Below are positions 13,101-22,037 of a stretch of 64,000 nt of DNA, one piece after another. This stretch comes from Trachythela sp. YZ-2020 (lineage: Eukaryota; Cnidaria; Anthozoa; Malacalcyonacea; Clavulariidae): contig JADLSH010000388.1 of NCBI GenBank assembly GCA_016169945.1, positions 3,484,501-3,548,500 of the forward strand. The letters are read 5' to 3'. Position 1 is the stretch's first letter. Each line of letters starts with the position of its first letter. The position numbers were made by a program, and so were the translations under genes. The notes below the pieces were generated by a model. It saw only the letters and a list, made by a program, of their open reading frames with translations. It was not told the origin of the DNA and searched no databases.

Positions 13101-13214
13101 GCCAAAACATTACCATCCATCGAGAGAGCTTGGAACTACACGCATGATTCAGATGCTTATGATGATGATGAGGATGATGACGATACCTCCTCTGGCGGCT
13201 CTGATTCTTCATGA
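1125..13214 (+). CDS. FMNL: Formin, FMNL class (GBD/FH3-FH1-FH2), multi-exon, start exon not seen
   Basis: Diaphanous-related formin. It nucleates and elongates linear actin filaments downstream of Rho-family GTPases at the cell cortex. Exons read: 1125-1183, 1493-1576, 1887-2062, 2471-2651, 2885-2935, 3027-3125, 3794-3940, 4075-4191, 4339-4470, 5177-5203, 5342-5386, 5488-5556, 5778-5904, 6329-6471, 7079-7190, 7439-7498, 7607-7734, 8898-8966, 9603-9689, 9832-9900, 10225-10305, 11196 to about 11247, 12004-12104, 12323-12460, 13014-13214. All have GT-AG borders and consistent phases. The first exons (MPNEGEIEKRF, KWKLIQAK, WLREFLEE) match the FMNL GTPase-binding/FH3 start. FH1 is the polyproline encoded at 5841-6360. 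FH2 begins at KLPMLNWAP and carries NRARNL, LLKFIP, FGNYMN and STDRKMSLL. The protein ends in an acidic Asp/Ser tail with stop at 13212-13214. About 28 FH2 residues expected between STDRKMSLL (exon at 11196) and the exon at 12004 were not found. Formin: very sure. FMNL rather than DAAM: fairly sure. Confidence 0.9.
1600..1850 (+). repeat. Degenerate TTAGGG-like interstitial repeat
   Basis: About 250 bp of imperfect hexamer variants (GGTTAGGGTTTGG, GGATTAGGATTT, AGGGTTAGG) in a formin intron. The block resembles decayed telomere-type repeat. A similar shorter block occurs at 25490-25640. The unit is compatible with the common animal telomere motif, but the tract is too irregular to be a recent fusion point. 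Confidence 0.6.
3225..3690 (+). mobile_element. MITE-like element with CAGGGTTCTG termini (copy A)
   Basis: Ends are CAGGGTTCTGCCCA at the left and TGGACAGAACCCTG at the right, which are near-perfect terminal inverted repeats. It is flanked by CGGAG on both sides, a likely 5 bp target duplication. It is 466 bp with a GC-rich left end (GCCGCCCGGCAC) and lies in the formin intron before the exon at 3794. No transposase is encoded. Related copies are at 25662 and 38472. Confidence 0.75.
4640..4792 (+). mobile_element. Short inverted-terminus element with a CTCGAAAC core
   Basis: The outer ends GTGGTTGGTCTCTGAACTAC and GTAATTCAGACACCAACCAC are inverted repeats. The interior holds GGTTCGCTCGAAACATC. 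A related sequence at 41460-41640 keeps the CTGAACTACCTGAAAA and GGGAGTTCAGA arms. A weaker relative is at 61040-61160. It lies in a formin intron. Confidence 0.55.
4803..5105. mobile_element. Palindromic TTAA MITE, copy 1
   Basis: The termini AGTGCTACTAAC and GTTAGTAGCACT are each flanked by TTAA, consistent with the tetranucleotide target of piggyBac-type transposons. Inner arms (CATATCCGG, TTTGACAGTGAAAAAGTTGA) are inverted across a short centre, so the whole ~300 bp can form one hairpin. It has no coding capacity. Three more copies lie at 37688, 43779 and 52149. Confidence 0.85.
5612..5720 (+). repeat. tRNA-derived SINE head fragment (family 1)
   Basis: GTGATTAGTGCATG resembles an RNA polymerase III A box, and GACCAGGATTCAATTCC a B box. 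The trailing CAATATGCAGTTG is shared with 6600, 17140 and others. It is only a fragment, in a formin intron. A similar short head is at 2704-2770. Confidence 0.6.
5778..6471 (+). CDS. FMNL: FH1 polyproline and start of FH2 (two formin exons)
   Basis: Two exons (5778-5904 and 6329-6471) encode the proline-rich FH1 segment, with a run of 12 prolines followed by GFGG and further short proline runs. FH1 is the profilin-actin recruitment region of formins. The second exon crosses into FH2 at KLPMLNW. The intron between them is almost entirely a TATGG pentanucleotide array that starts 45 nt after the donor. The join is phase 1: G from the first exon with GC from the second makes a glycine codon. 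Confidence 0.9.
5950..6208 (+). repeat. TATGG pentanucleotide array filling a formin intron
   Basis: About 260 bp of TATGG repeats with occasional TATCA variants. The array begins 45 nt after the donor at 5904 and ends about 120 nt before the next acceptor. The repeat is open in all three frames and produces long spurious ORFs rich in Met-Val-Trp-Tyr-Gly. Confidence 0.95.
6548..6945 (+). repeat. Family-1 SINE with tandem tail units
   Basis: A degenerate tRNA-like head (GGTGACACAGTGTTTAATAC, then CTGCAATATGCAGTTGT) is followed by about two copies of a ~115 bp tail unit. The unit is marked by TCCTCCTGTAGTAACACTGG, GGACCTCTAGG, GAACTGATAGAGCTATCCAG and a TATAAATAGAGTTAG end. It lies in a formin intron. 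Confidence 0.7.
7785..8428. mobile_element. Harbinger-like MITE split by a second MITE
   Basis: The left end AGGTACGATTACACGCTGCG and the right end GTGTGTAAACGAAGCT are inverted repeats flanked by TTA on each side (82-84 and 8429-8431 in local numbering). An uninterrupted 172 bp relative is at 46344-46515. Here the element is interrupted after TATCATTAA by the insertion described next. TWA target duplications are typical of PIF/Harbinger elements; the family assignment is inference. Confidence 0.8.
7908..8378. mobile_element. Nested MITE with GGGACCGTTCATTATTTAG ends
   Basis: The termini GGGACCGTTCATTATTTAG and CTAAATAATGAACGATCCC are inverted repeats. TAA lies on both flanks (7905-7907 and 8379-8381), so this 471 bp element inserted into the MITE at 7785. 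The interior is rich in GGGGTGGGCC blocks and has no transposase. Confidence 0.85.
8521..8712 (-). repeat. tRNA-derived SINE (family 2)
   Basis: Read on the minus strand, ATAGCTCAGTGGGTAGAGCG is an excellent A-box region and GGTTCAATTCCTGCC a B box. They are followed by AGAGGGCCTATGATTGCATT and a body ending near CAACATTTGGATTTTATC. The acceptor-stem ends do not pair, so this is a SINE and not a functional tRNA. Copies are at 35155, 63440, 44690 (minus) and 13800 (minus, partial). Confidence 0.8.
8967..9602. other. Formin intron without recognisable features
   Basis: 636 bp of AT-rich intron. Nothing beyond short TATGCATG/ATTATGCAT words near 9070-9105 stands out. Confidence 0.5.
10384..11070. 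mobile_element. Fold-back element with a GATGAGAGTT minisatellite core
   Basis: The ends AGCCCCGGTAAAACGAGG and CCTCGTTTGACCGGGGCT are inverted repeats. Inside, about 10400-10870 is a decamer array of GATGAGAGTT, GATGAGAGTC and GACGAGAGTT variants (roughly 47 units). A unique module follows (GCTGGTTCAAATTT, GACCGGTACGCGAGGTAAT), then the inverse decamers AACTCTCATC. Smaller relatives are at 15735, 29688 and 63012. It lies in a formin intron. Confidence 0.8.
11196..12104 (+). CDS. FMNL: Unresolved FH2 junction of the formin gene
   Basis: The exon starting at 11196 encodes LPDVRSTDRKMSLL, a very conserved FH2 stretch. The next secure exon, 12004-12104, encodes SKQTLNNDIQSLKKG, equivalent to the later FMNL segment SLENVLLDVKEL. 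If the first exon ends at 11247 (donor GTGAAA), the two join in frame but skip about 28 residues normally present (a helix containing KYP). A weak candidate exon lies near 11493-11575 (FFITKKYGSDWND, preceded by a TTTACAG acceptor), next to a minus-strand SINE tail. The candidate is inference only. Confidence 0.35.
11590..11780 (-). repeat. Family-1 SINE, minus strand
   Basis: TTTATACTGGATAGCTTTAT, TTCTAAACTGTTC, GGAGTGTTTGGTAGAGTTAA and CACCTGCATATTGCAGGAC occur in the reverse order of the plus-strand copies, so this is a minus-strand SINE with one tail unit. It sits exactly where a formin FH2 exon would be expected. Confidence 0.6.
12541..12592 (-). ncRNA. Candidate hammerhead-ribozyme core
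   Basis: On the minus strand the sequence contains CTGACGA (the CUGANGA box), then a potential stem II (GACT...AGTC closed by AAAATAT), then GAAAC. That is the order of the conserved hammerhead core. Similar words are part of the terminal repeats of Penelope-like retroelements in animals. Stems I and III were not fully verified and the element around it is fragmentary. It lies in the formin intron before the last exon. Confidence 0.4.
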
Positions 13215-13681
13215 GGGAAGTTTCATGTGAAATTATTTAAGGTAGGAAAATCCATAGTTTATAGAATACAAGGTTTGGACACTCGATTGAAGTCCTTATC
13301 TATGTTCGAAGTACTTTAATCCAAGATTTTTATAAAAGCAAACGCTTTTATCACAGTTGAAGATACGAGGTATTTGATCCACCGAGAGGATCTATGCGAG
13401 ATAATGCACTTTACAAGTGCAAAGCTAGTTTACACTATCAATGTTTATTATTAGTCAAGTCCGTTATTACGGCAAAAATATGAGAAATCGTTTGATTATA
13501 ACGGGAGATACATGCATGATGAAATTATTTCAATGTCTAATGTTTAAACTAGCTTTAAACCGTTCTTAACTCAAACAACAAGTCCTCCTTCGATGTGTCT
13601 ATTACAAAGTCTTACATTCATATTAATTAGTCGTCCAATGTCATAATTTTTCCGAGAGATTTCCAACATGACACTATCGTG
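13215..13681. other. Convergent intergenic gap between formin and COG7
   Basis: 467 bp between the formin stop codon and the COG7 stop codon. It must hold both 3' untranslated regions. I see no ORF, repeat or structured RNA in it. It is AT-rich, with no canonical AATAAA that I can assign with confidence. Confidence 0.5.
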
Positions 13682-16600
13682 TTATCTTTTACTTCTCATT
13701 CCGATCAAAGCATTCTTTATTCTATCGTTAACTGAAAGATCTGCCGCTAAGATGTGGAATCTGATAAAAAAAGATTGAAAATTATGTTAGATTTGTGGAC
13801 ATCTCGGCCTATATATGGGCCATTTGGCAGGAATCGAAGCTGCGATTCCGGTGCAGGAATCGAACCTACGGCCCTGCGATACCGGAATCAATGCATGTAC
13901 ATGCCTAAAAAAGACAAGGCTATAACCACTAGAAGCCTATAAAGACAAACCCATAGTCGACATTGTGTCGAGAGAGAAATAGTAAGCATCGCCACAATCT
14001 AACTTCAGCTCGGTGATTTTTCTTATTTTTTAGATAAAATATTGAATATTTAACAAAAACGGAGAAAATCTCGTGGCAATTGTCATTGACTGAAGTGAGT
14101 GATGAATCTTAAACACTCGACAAACGACTGATATGTACAAGGTAAAAATGTGGAATAACGAGTGCTATTGGTATTGAAATTGAACACATTTTTTGACTAA
14201 AAAACTTCCATTTTGACCATAAAATTCATACGTACGCATCAAAATTTTTAAAAACGCTATTTAGTGTACATATAATTGAATAGATATTTTATATATTTTT
14301 CACAAGCAAGGAAATAATATTTCGCTAGGGATTGGTTTGAACAACAATGCTATTTCCAAATGCAGGTTTAAGTTGTTATACAGTTTTGTAAAATGAACCC
14401 GCGTGAATTGGGTGTATGTAATACGTTTTAACTTATGTGAATTATATTGAAACTCTACAGTTGTCTGAGTATACAATTCCACTACAAGAGTGCTTCCAGT
14501 TTGACTCTACCAGACTCTACACAACATTTTGAGAATATTTTCGAGTTATATATCAGCATTTATGAAGTAAGGAGGTCAAACATAACGATACTTACTCGTC
14601 TGGTTCAGCTTTTAGTAGTTTATTAACATTCATTATAACTTCGCTTGGTTTCACTTCCAATGCTTCTAAGATATTGAACAGATATTCTGTAACAAGGAAA
14701 GCGAATTATGTGGTGTTGAAGGTAGCGAGTCTCGAATGTGAGCGAGTAGTACACTTAAATGGTAACTAGACTATATGGTTAATATGCATGTGTTTCAGTC
14801 AAGTGTATAACGCTTACTAAAACTCGCCAATATATTATCATAGTTATGATATAATGTATGTTATATCATCTTACCAATATCTGCGACAAGTTGTTTACTC
14901 GCGAAATCCGTCAGCTCTGGGATACGTAAGATGCTTTCAACATAAGTATGCATGGTGGCCTGAGCAACCGAACTCAACCATTTCGACGCAGGATCTTGTT
15001 CTTCGTCCGTATCTATGATGTAAGTCACGACATAATATATTAACGTTATAAACTAATAGTATTTGTACTGGAACTTGCTCTATCAGTTCTAAACTGTTCT
15101 ATCTATCGGTCCATGCAGTGTTACTATGGGAGGGAACTGGAGTACCTGGAGAAACCATCTAGTGTTTGGTAGAGACACGCTGCCAGTTTGGCCAAGGGGT
15201 AGACTTTCAATTACCTCGAGAAAATTGTAGCTTGCCAGCTTGAAGCGCTGTTTCCAAAGCAGGATTATCTTGGACCATAAACAATTCCAGTTGATGAGGC
15301 AGAGTAAGGAGGTAGTCACCAACCTATACACCATAGGTATGTAAATGTTTAATGTAAAGTTTAGGGGGGCGGTCAGAGCAGGCTCTGGCCATGCAAACAT
15401 GTGATTTAGGTTCAAAGTTTAGTCAAACGATAATGCCAACATTAGAGTACAATATAATATTTAAGTTCGTTTATCAAAGTCTTTGAAAGACATTTACACT
15501 GACACACACTTTCATCAAAGAAACTTTGACAATGTAAGCCAGCCGTCGTTTGTGAAAAATGTTTATAATCAGAGTGGCGTCAAGCATGCTTAAAATGAAG
15601 TACCTCCGTAATGTATCCCTGTGGTGAAAGACTGAAGGTTGGAATATCACCACTCAGCGAGTCGCCTGTATCTGACGTAGTTTTGGACCACACCTGGAAG
15701 AGAATGGCGAAAAATATCAGTATTTAGCACTAGTCAAATGAGAATGAGAGTTGATGAGAGTTGCAACTCTCGCTCGCGATGACTGCCAACTCTGACTCTC
15801 ATCAACTATGAGCTGTGTTTTTGCATGTTTTACCGGTACGCGTGGTAATATCCAGCAGTAATGGTGAAACCACAAGTTATGAAATTGGAAGTGGTGGAAA
15901 TGACGCGTCTAATGGTATTAGCCGAGACTACACGACAGGAATGAAGGAGGAATGAAGAAGATCGGGCAAGAAGATCGAGGAAGCAAGATTGAGATGGTTT
16001 GAGCATGTTAGAAGACGAGCCAGTATCTCATCGTATTCTCACCTGAAGAGATGACATAGAATTAATCTTACACTTGAGAGGTAAGAATGCCACATCGAAG
16101 GCTAAATTATGAACTTTGTTATTCAATTCTTCTATTCGTTTTACGACAGTGTCTATTACACTGGATCCTAGAATGCAAAGAATAGGTTGTTTATAGGTAG
16201 TAGTAATGTTAATTATTTTCATTATATGTAGTAGTTTTGTTTTTGGAGGCAAATAATTAGAATTGAGAGATATACACAGTTCAATTTTCTTGCTCCTATC
16301 ATTGTCAACACTTGAGGTTTATCACCATCTGCTGCCCATAACGCTTATTGAAAACCATGTATAGGCCGTCGCAAATGTCAGAACAATGAGTGACTGAATG
16401 ACATGGAGAACAGTGAGGTTTTCAAAGGTTTTTAGGGTAGCACGGGTGGCGGAAGCGGTTAGCGCGCCTCTTTACCTGACTGAGAACTCATGTAAGGAGA
16501 TTCTTCTCCTCCTGTGCTTCAGAGGGTTTTCCCAGTACTCGGTTCCCTCCTCTAAACTACCCCCTTAGGAAAACACAATGCAGGCCACAATTGCTGACGC

Positions 16601-19600
16601 TGTGTGTCCTGCCATGCCATGCAGGCGAGGAATAAAAAAAAATGAAAAGACAATGGAACTTGCCGATCACTGGATCGTGACTGCAATACTGCATGGCACT
16701 ATTATGCCAAGTGCCATGCAAGGTACTATTCCAGCCAAATTACTGTACTGAAAGGGAATAAATCTGAAATCAAATTACAACTGAACATTACCCACCATTT
16801 TCAATATTATGGATAAATTCTATCAAGCTTCCAAACTCCAGCGGATTCTCCTTGTGAAGGTAGTTATAAGTATTAAATAGTTCAGCGACTGTTTTATTCT
16901 CCTGTTTGTCTGCATTCAACCATTTTTTACTTGATGCGGTTACACATTTTAACAAACTTGATTCAAATTCTTGTATTTTTAGCAGCAAATCACCTGGGTG
17001 AAGAGATAGATGTATCGTTTTAAATTAACATGTGGTGATGGCGCAATGGTAAGTGCATGATTGCCTTTCACAGTTTCACTTCTGTGACTGGGGTTCGATT
17101 TCTGCAATCACGGTTAATCTAGTTCCATTAACCGTGCTGCAATATGTAGTTGTCTGATTATAATTTCACCTCCTAACATGTGAGAAGAATGCTTCATGTT
17201 TGACTCTACGGAACATCCCCGGTTTTCCCCAGGTGCTCGAGTTTCCTCCTGCAGTAACACTGGACCAAGGAGGGATGGCCCTTGCTAAGGCTCTAGGACG
17301 AACAGTTAGGAAATGGATAAATATATACAACCCAGTAAAAGTTTAAATGTGCGAGGTTATTGTGCTGATAATGGAAGTTAAAGTTCTAGAATAACTTTTA
17401 AGTTATACTAAACTAATTTTATTGATACTTGATAGTCCTATGGACTGTTCCTTATTGATCCACTGTTACTACAGGAGGAAACCTCAACTAAACTTACTTT
17501 ATATATACTGGATAGCTCTTTCAGTTCTAAACTGTTCTCCCTAGAGGTGCAGTAAGGCCCAAGCCATATTGGTCCAGTGTTACCTCAGCAAACTTGGAGA
17601 AAACTTGTGGTGTTTGGTAGAGTCAAACTGGAAGGACTCTTCTTACATGCAACTGTAGTGAAATTTTGATGAGGAAAAGCTGCATATTGCAGGAATTGAA
17701 CCCCGGCCGCAGAGGTGGAAGCGTTTGCACGTTCAACCATTGTGCTACCAACACCCTATAAGTATAATCTCTAAAAGAATACACGAAAAAGGTTACCGCA
17801 AAGTTGAATAAGATTTGAAGCATATTGAAAACTCGTCCAGTCTTCTTTAACTTGGTCCGAAACTTTATCCAAGTGAAGATCGTTTCTAATGGTCTTGACA
17901 ATATTGTTTACTTTCTGTATATATGCTGAGAAGAATATCTAAACACACAAGCAGAACTCGGTAAGTTATAACAAGATATACCCATATTCACTTGTAGAAC
18001 ATCTACCATTGCACTCATTATTACCTCCAACGATTGCACTAGTTGACACGAACCTAAACCATCCGTCAGCGAAACACAGAACTCCACTGCCTATAAACAT
18101 AAAGAAAAAGTGAAACTGTCATGTTTAGTAAAGTAAGCCACTCTATTTTATGAGGATTACATTTGGAAGTAGTTACAAAGCACTTTGATAAACTTGTGGC
18201 CCCTGTTTGGAACAGAAAACATGCTGTGTTTAAAAATAGCCTCGACTCACCGTTTCTGCTAACCGTAACACCTTTCCAACCGACTCTGACAAAGCATCCA
18301 CGGTTTCAAGGAAGCTGTCTGCATTCTTGTAAATAGAAAATATGCATGTTTTTTCAAGGTTTCAGTGTCAGAATTAGTATGAAAGATTTGTATATCTCTT
18401 AGGATAATTTTGTGACAATGATATTGTATTTTTCCTTTTTCTTTACAGGTGATGAACTTTACCATACCAGTTGCATAGAGTTTAGATTTTCTGTAAGAAA
18501 TCCAGTTTGTAGAGCAGAATAATCCAAAAGATGCGGCGTATAGGGTGAGTATACTGCGTTTACTAACGATACAGCTGCCTCAGTGTAATCCTCTGTAAAG
18601 CAAGGGGTAGGATTAAAGTTATCGAATGATGAGAGTAACTGTAAAAATATTTTAGAAAAGAGTTTTTGATAAAGTACCTTTAAGGTCTGAAAATGAACTT
18701 TGTAATGCCTTAGAAAATCTCATAGTCACCTAAAGTATATAGAATGTAAATGAAGCCTAGAGTACCACAGTATTACGGGTATTATAGGAATAGTGTATTT
18801 TTCATCAGACTTGACCTCCTCGCCATTGTAATCACTACCACAGCTCACCACAACCACAGTTTTAACCAGCACAAATACCACCATCATAAAACCATCATTA
18901 CCACCACCACCACCATTACCATCAATCACTGCCACAGTTACCTTCATCATCGCCTTCACCTTCATCAACACTACAACCAGTTGTTACCAGTAAAACCACC
19001 ACCATCACCACTATTGTTACTGCTACCACCAACACATTTACCATCACCACCACCTTGGCTTAACAATAACACCATCATATAGCCATTAAAACTATCACCA
19101 TCAATATCATCACCACAACTATCATCTGCCCCACCATTACCAGCATCAATATTACCACCAAAAACTACCACCATATCAACTGCACCATCAGTTTCATCAT
19201 ACAACAGCTACATTACTTTCTCTCTCAAATCAGTGTTACCTTGCTACATGAATAACACCAATTTATACCACTCACTTGTTTTAGATCAATCAACTGTTGC
19301 AATGGGTAGGCCTCATCTCGCACAAACTCCTTCACACAAACAGAAAATGGAGGCTCGAGATGGTTGAGTGTTTGACTCATAAGAAGACACAGCACTGTTC
19401 CAGGGTTTCCAAAAACCTGACTACACCAAGTAAGTTCTGAATGCCATGTTGATAATAAACCATTGTAAAATATTGATAACCAATCTAACATTGTTTGACT
19501 TGGATCTTCTTCCCGAATGTCTTTCCATGATTGTAGCAGCTTACTCTGAAAGTTTAGACAAGGCTGTTGAAAATACAATTCTTTTTGCCAGCATTGGCGT

Positions 19601-22037
19601 GAAGAATGAATCGTCTCTGTACATATCTTAGGCCATTAATTTGTCCACCAGTGGCGGAAATTTTGGTGGGGTTTCCAAAACTGCCCCCCTCCCCTGCATT
19701 TATGGAAAATAGACAATTTGTCGGGAATTTTGTCCTAAATCGTCAATTCACCTTGTGACAGCGTATATAGTAGTTTTGTAACTGATCAAGTCTGTCGATA
19801 TCACGAAAAATTTGAAAATATTCTTGACTTTCCTCTACAAGAAAAATATAAATAAATAGTTACACTCACTTTGTATATGACTGTACGGATCTCGTTTATA
19901 AGAATATTGAGGTTGAAAATACCAAATTTCAAGATTATGTTAAGATATCATACCCAAGGAATGACTATTGAATGCAGACACCAATTTTGGACTCAAGAGA
20001 GCTTCCAGTTTATTCTTCAGACCTTCCAGTAATTTATGTCGTTCGTTATAATCTGGTACATCGTGAAGAACGACCTGAAAGATGAATGACATTTCACATG
20101 TGAGTGTCTCAATGTTTTCTATACAGTATGTTAATGCGGCTACAGTTTGGTAGTAAACCAAACTAACCAAACTTCGTTTGTTGACTTACCAAACTTCTGT
20201 GCATTCCCACTAACTTCTTAGCGATCTAAAAACACAGAAGCAAAGGGATTTAGATCCGATTTACGCTACGATGCATTATCCCTTTGACGTACCATAAGTC
20301 TTGATGTAAACACAAGCGAGAATAACTCGAGAGACAATTTATAAGCGTTTTTAGTTATTACAAACCTCTCTATAATTTCCAGATAGGAAGACTTTATCAA
20401 CGTCAGCTGAAAGTGTTGTCCAGTTGTCCGCTTCCTACAAAGAAATTGAATAAGTGGTGATGATGATGGTGGTGGTGGTGGTTGCTTTACTCTTGTTTAA
20501 TTTTAAAAATTACCTGTAAAGCATGTGAAGCTGATTGTATTCTTGACTTTACTTCGTCCAAATCCAATAACATTTTCATTGATTCTGATGTGTTTTGCTC
20601 AACCTATAACAATAGGGGGATATTAATCTGGTAATCTATCAGTATTTGTAATGTTTCACTAAGAATATGTATTGGTACTAGTACCGCTTTGATATCATCT
20701 TTCACAAGTCTCATTTGTTCCTTTAGCAAGGTTGCCTCCTGGCGTATAACCTCAAGTTCACGCAGAACTCTGGAAGATAGTCCAAACAAAGAGAATTCAG
20801 ATATTTATAGACACTTTGCTTCACCAGAGACACATGACACAGTGGAACAAGGTTGAGGCGGGCAATGAAACTATTCACTTTACCAGGATCACATTGTTAG
20901 GCTTGAGTTCAAGCTACAATCCTGGTCAAAAGTCTTGGGATTTTCTAAGAATTAATCTTAAAGACAAATTTTCATTTGCCGTGATGTTTGTACATAAATC
21001 AACATTGAGTGGGGGGAGGGCCTTAGAAATATAATTTTTCATTATAACTTTTGTGTAAAAACTATCCCAAGGATTTTTGGTCAGGATTGTAGTGTTTTGT
21101 GGGTGCTGAACCAAATTTGAAAAATGTCTATTGTATACTTGTAATATTTTCCTTTGATGGGTGTATTAAGGACATGATCAACGTTCATTAATGGGTGAAT
21201 AAAATCATCTGATGTTGGATTGTTGGGCAGTACTAAATGCCATTTACAATTCATGTTCACCATCTATGGTTAAATATTAACTTTGGACATAAATCACCAC
21301 CTTGGCATATTATTGAGAGAATGGGTACTGGTTTCCTCCAAAGCATTATTCACTTCCTAAAATCAATGAGACAATGTGTTACAGACTGATTATCGTTTCT
21401 GCTACCGAAAGACTTGGATTTGATCACGAGTATGACTAGTACAAGATTTGTCATGTGCATGCCATATTTTGCTGCTGCTATGACTAGCAATCAGGCACGC
21501 AATGAAGACAGATAGAGAGGTTAAGCAGTCAATGTTTATGTCACCATAGCAATCAAGCTATTAAAGATTGTGATAGCAAAGATTTTTTCCAGGGAGAACG
21601 TGGGGAATGCCCGTCCCCCCACTATTTTCACTGGGGAAATGACAAAAACCAAGCATTGGGAACCTAGAGAACCCCCTAGTAACAATCGATGTTGACAAAA
21701 ACGTTGACTGCCACAATTCAAATGGCCAATCTTGCATTCGTAGGCCATAGTCATGGTGGAGGTCAGTAAACAACATCAAGACAGACGCAGCTTATCTACA
21801 CTTACTTGAATAAATAGTTGTAATTTCATGACTAAGCCTGAGGCATGAGCCTAAAAAACGATAGCAATACTTGTTAATTTAAAAATTCCTGTGAGCTCTC
21901 ATCTGGAGGGATGTTATCAAAACAAAAGGTCACTCAACACTAACATCTAATTCGGTCTTTTCATCTTTTCGTTTCAAAGCTGCATTCACCCATTGTTTGG
22001 CTTCGAAATTATCATCAGAGAACTTGGAGAAATCCAT
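13682..22037 (-). CDS. COG7: Conserved oligomeric Golgi complex subunit 7 (complete, 21 exons)
   Basis: Lobe-B subunit of the COG vesicle-tethering complex, which supports retrograde traffic and glycosyltransferase recycling at the Golgi. Exons in gene order: 22037-21945, 21850-21806, 21356-21301, 20769-20685, 20603-20514, 20434-20366, 20225-20190, 20074-19954, 19834-19752, 19545-19276, 18590-18468, 18325-18251, 18090-18025, 17914-17797, 16993-16796, 16167-16043, 15693-15604, 15323-15215, 15012-14875, 14686-14596, 13760-13682. Lengths sum to 2160 nt (719 residues plus stop), all in phase; vertebrate COG7 is about 770. It starts MDFSKFSDDNFEAKQW, as expected for the family, and continues with VMKLQLFIQ, LRELEVIRQEATLLKEQM, DYNERHKLLEGLKNKLEAL and EYLFNILEALEVKPSEV. 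The C-terminal exon (FHILAADLSVNDRIKNALIG, then MRSKR and stop) matches the family end and its phase fits. In the penultimate exon an in-frame TAA lies immediately inside the GTAAGT donor, so unspliced transcript would stop there. Confidence 0.95.
13800..13940 (-). repeat. Family-2 SINE remnant inside a COG7 intron
   Basis: GGCAGGAATCGAAGC and CAGGAATCGAACCTACGGCC are two B-box-like words on the minus strand, duplicated in tandem. It lies between COG7 exons 20 and 21 and does not affect coding sequence. Confidence 0.5.
15065..15190 (-). repeat. Family-1 SINE tail fragment
   Basis: ACTGGAACTTGCTCTATCAG, TTCTAAACTGTTC, AGTGTTACTATGGGAGG and CTAGTGTTTGGTAGAG match the minus-strand tail unit. 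It ends just before COG7 exon 18. Confidence 0.6.
15735..15855. mobile_element. Partial GATGAGAGTT-family element
   Basis: AATGAGAGTTGATGAGAG, an internal palindrome TTGCAACTCTCGCTCGCG, and the TTTACCGGTACGCGTGGTAA module in the same order as the complete copies. The outer terminal repeat is not intact. It lies in a COG7 intron. Confidence 0.6.
15930..16025 (+). pseudogene. LINE reverse-transcriptase C-terminal remnant
   Basis: The plus strand encodes EEARLRWFEHVRRRA, the common RLRWFGHV-type block found C-terminal to non-LTR reverse transcriptases. Only about 30 codons survive. The same block is seen on the other strand at 35550-36110. Confidence 0.55.
16435..16635 (+). repeat. tRNA-like SINE (family 3)
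   Basis: GGTGGCGGAAGCGGTTAGCG resembles an A-box region. It is followed by CTTCAGAGGGTTTTCCCAGT and a tail ending in an A-rich run (AAAAAAAATG). It lies in a COG7 intron. Immediately downstream is one copy of the 92 bp repeat unit that is tandem at 49325. Confidence 0.5.
17034..17330 (+). repeat. Family-1 SINE, near full length
   Basis: GGTGATGGCGCAATGGTAAG is the A-box region and GACTGGGGTTCGATTTCTGC the B box. They are followed by CTGCAATATGTAGTTGTCTG, GAGAAGAATGCTTCATGTTT, CTCCTGCAGTAACACTGGAC and one tail unit. It lies in a COG7 intron and faces the minus-strand copy at 17455. Confidence 0.75.
17455..17755 (-). repeat. Family-1 SINE, near full length, minus strand
   Basis: In reverse complement: GTTGGTAGCACAATGGTTGA (A-box region), GGTTCAATTCCTGCAATATG (B box and start of body), then the body and the tail ending at ACTGGATAGCTC. 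With the copy at 17034 it forms an inverted SINE pair about 120 bp apart. Confidence 0.75.
18828..19200 (+). repeat. Imperfect CCA/ACC trinucleotide tract
   Basis: About 370 bp of ACC/CCA/ATC-type triplets in a COG7 intron, between exons 10 and 11. Both strands give long low-complexity ORFs (His/Thr or Gly/Asp/Val rich), which I treat as non-coding. Confidence 0.7.

Noticed and set aside
1125..13214. DAAM as identity of the formin
   Set aside because: The N-terminal GBD/FH3 words and FH2 words (WLREFLEE, MSFL, STDRKMSLL) fit FMNL better than DAAM, though the divergence leaves some doubt.
14592..14595. COG7 stop codon TAA in the penultimate exon
   Set aside because: The TAA overlaps a strong GTAAGT donor, and a phase-matched final exon at 13760-13682 encodes the expected family C-terminus.
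18726..19204. His/Thr-rich plus-strand and Gly/Asp-rich minus-strand ORFs
   Set aside because: Imperfect trinucleotide repeat inside a COG7 intron, with no splice or homology support.
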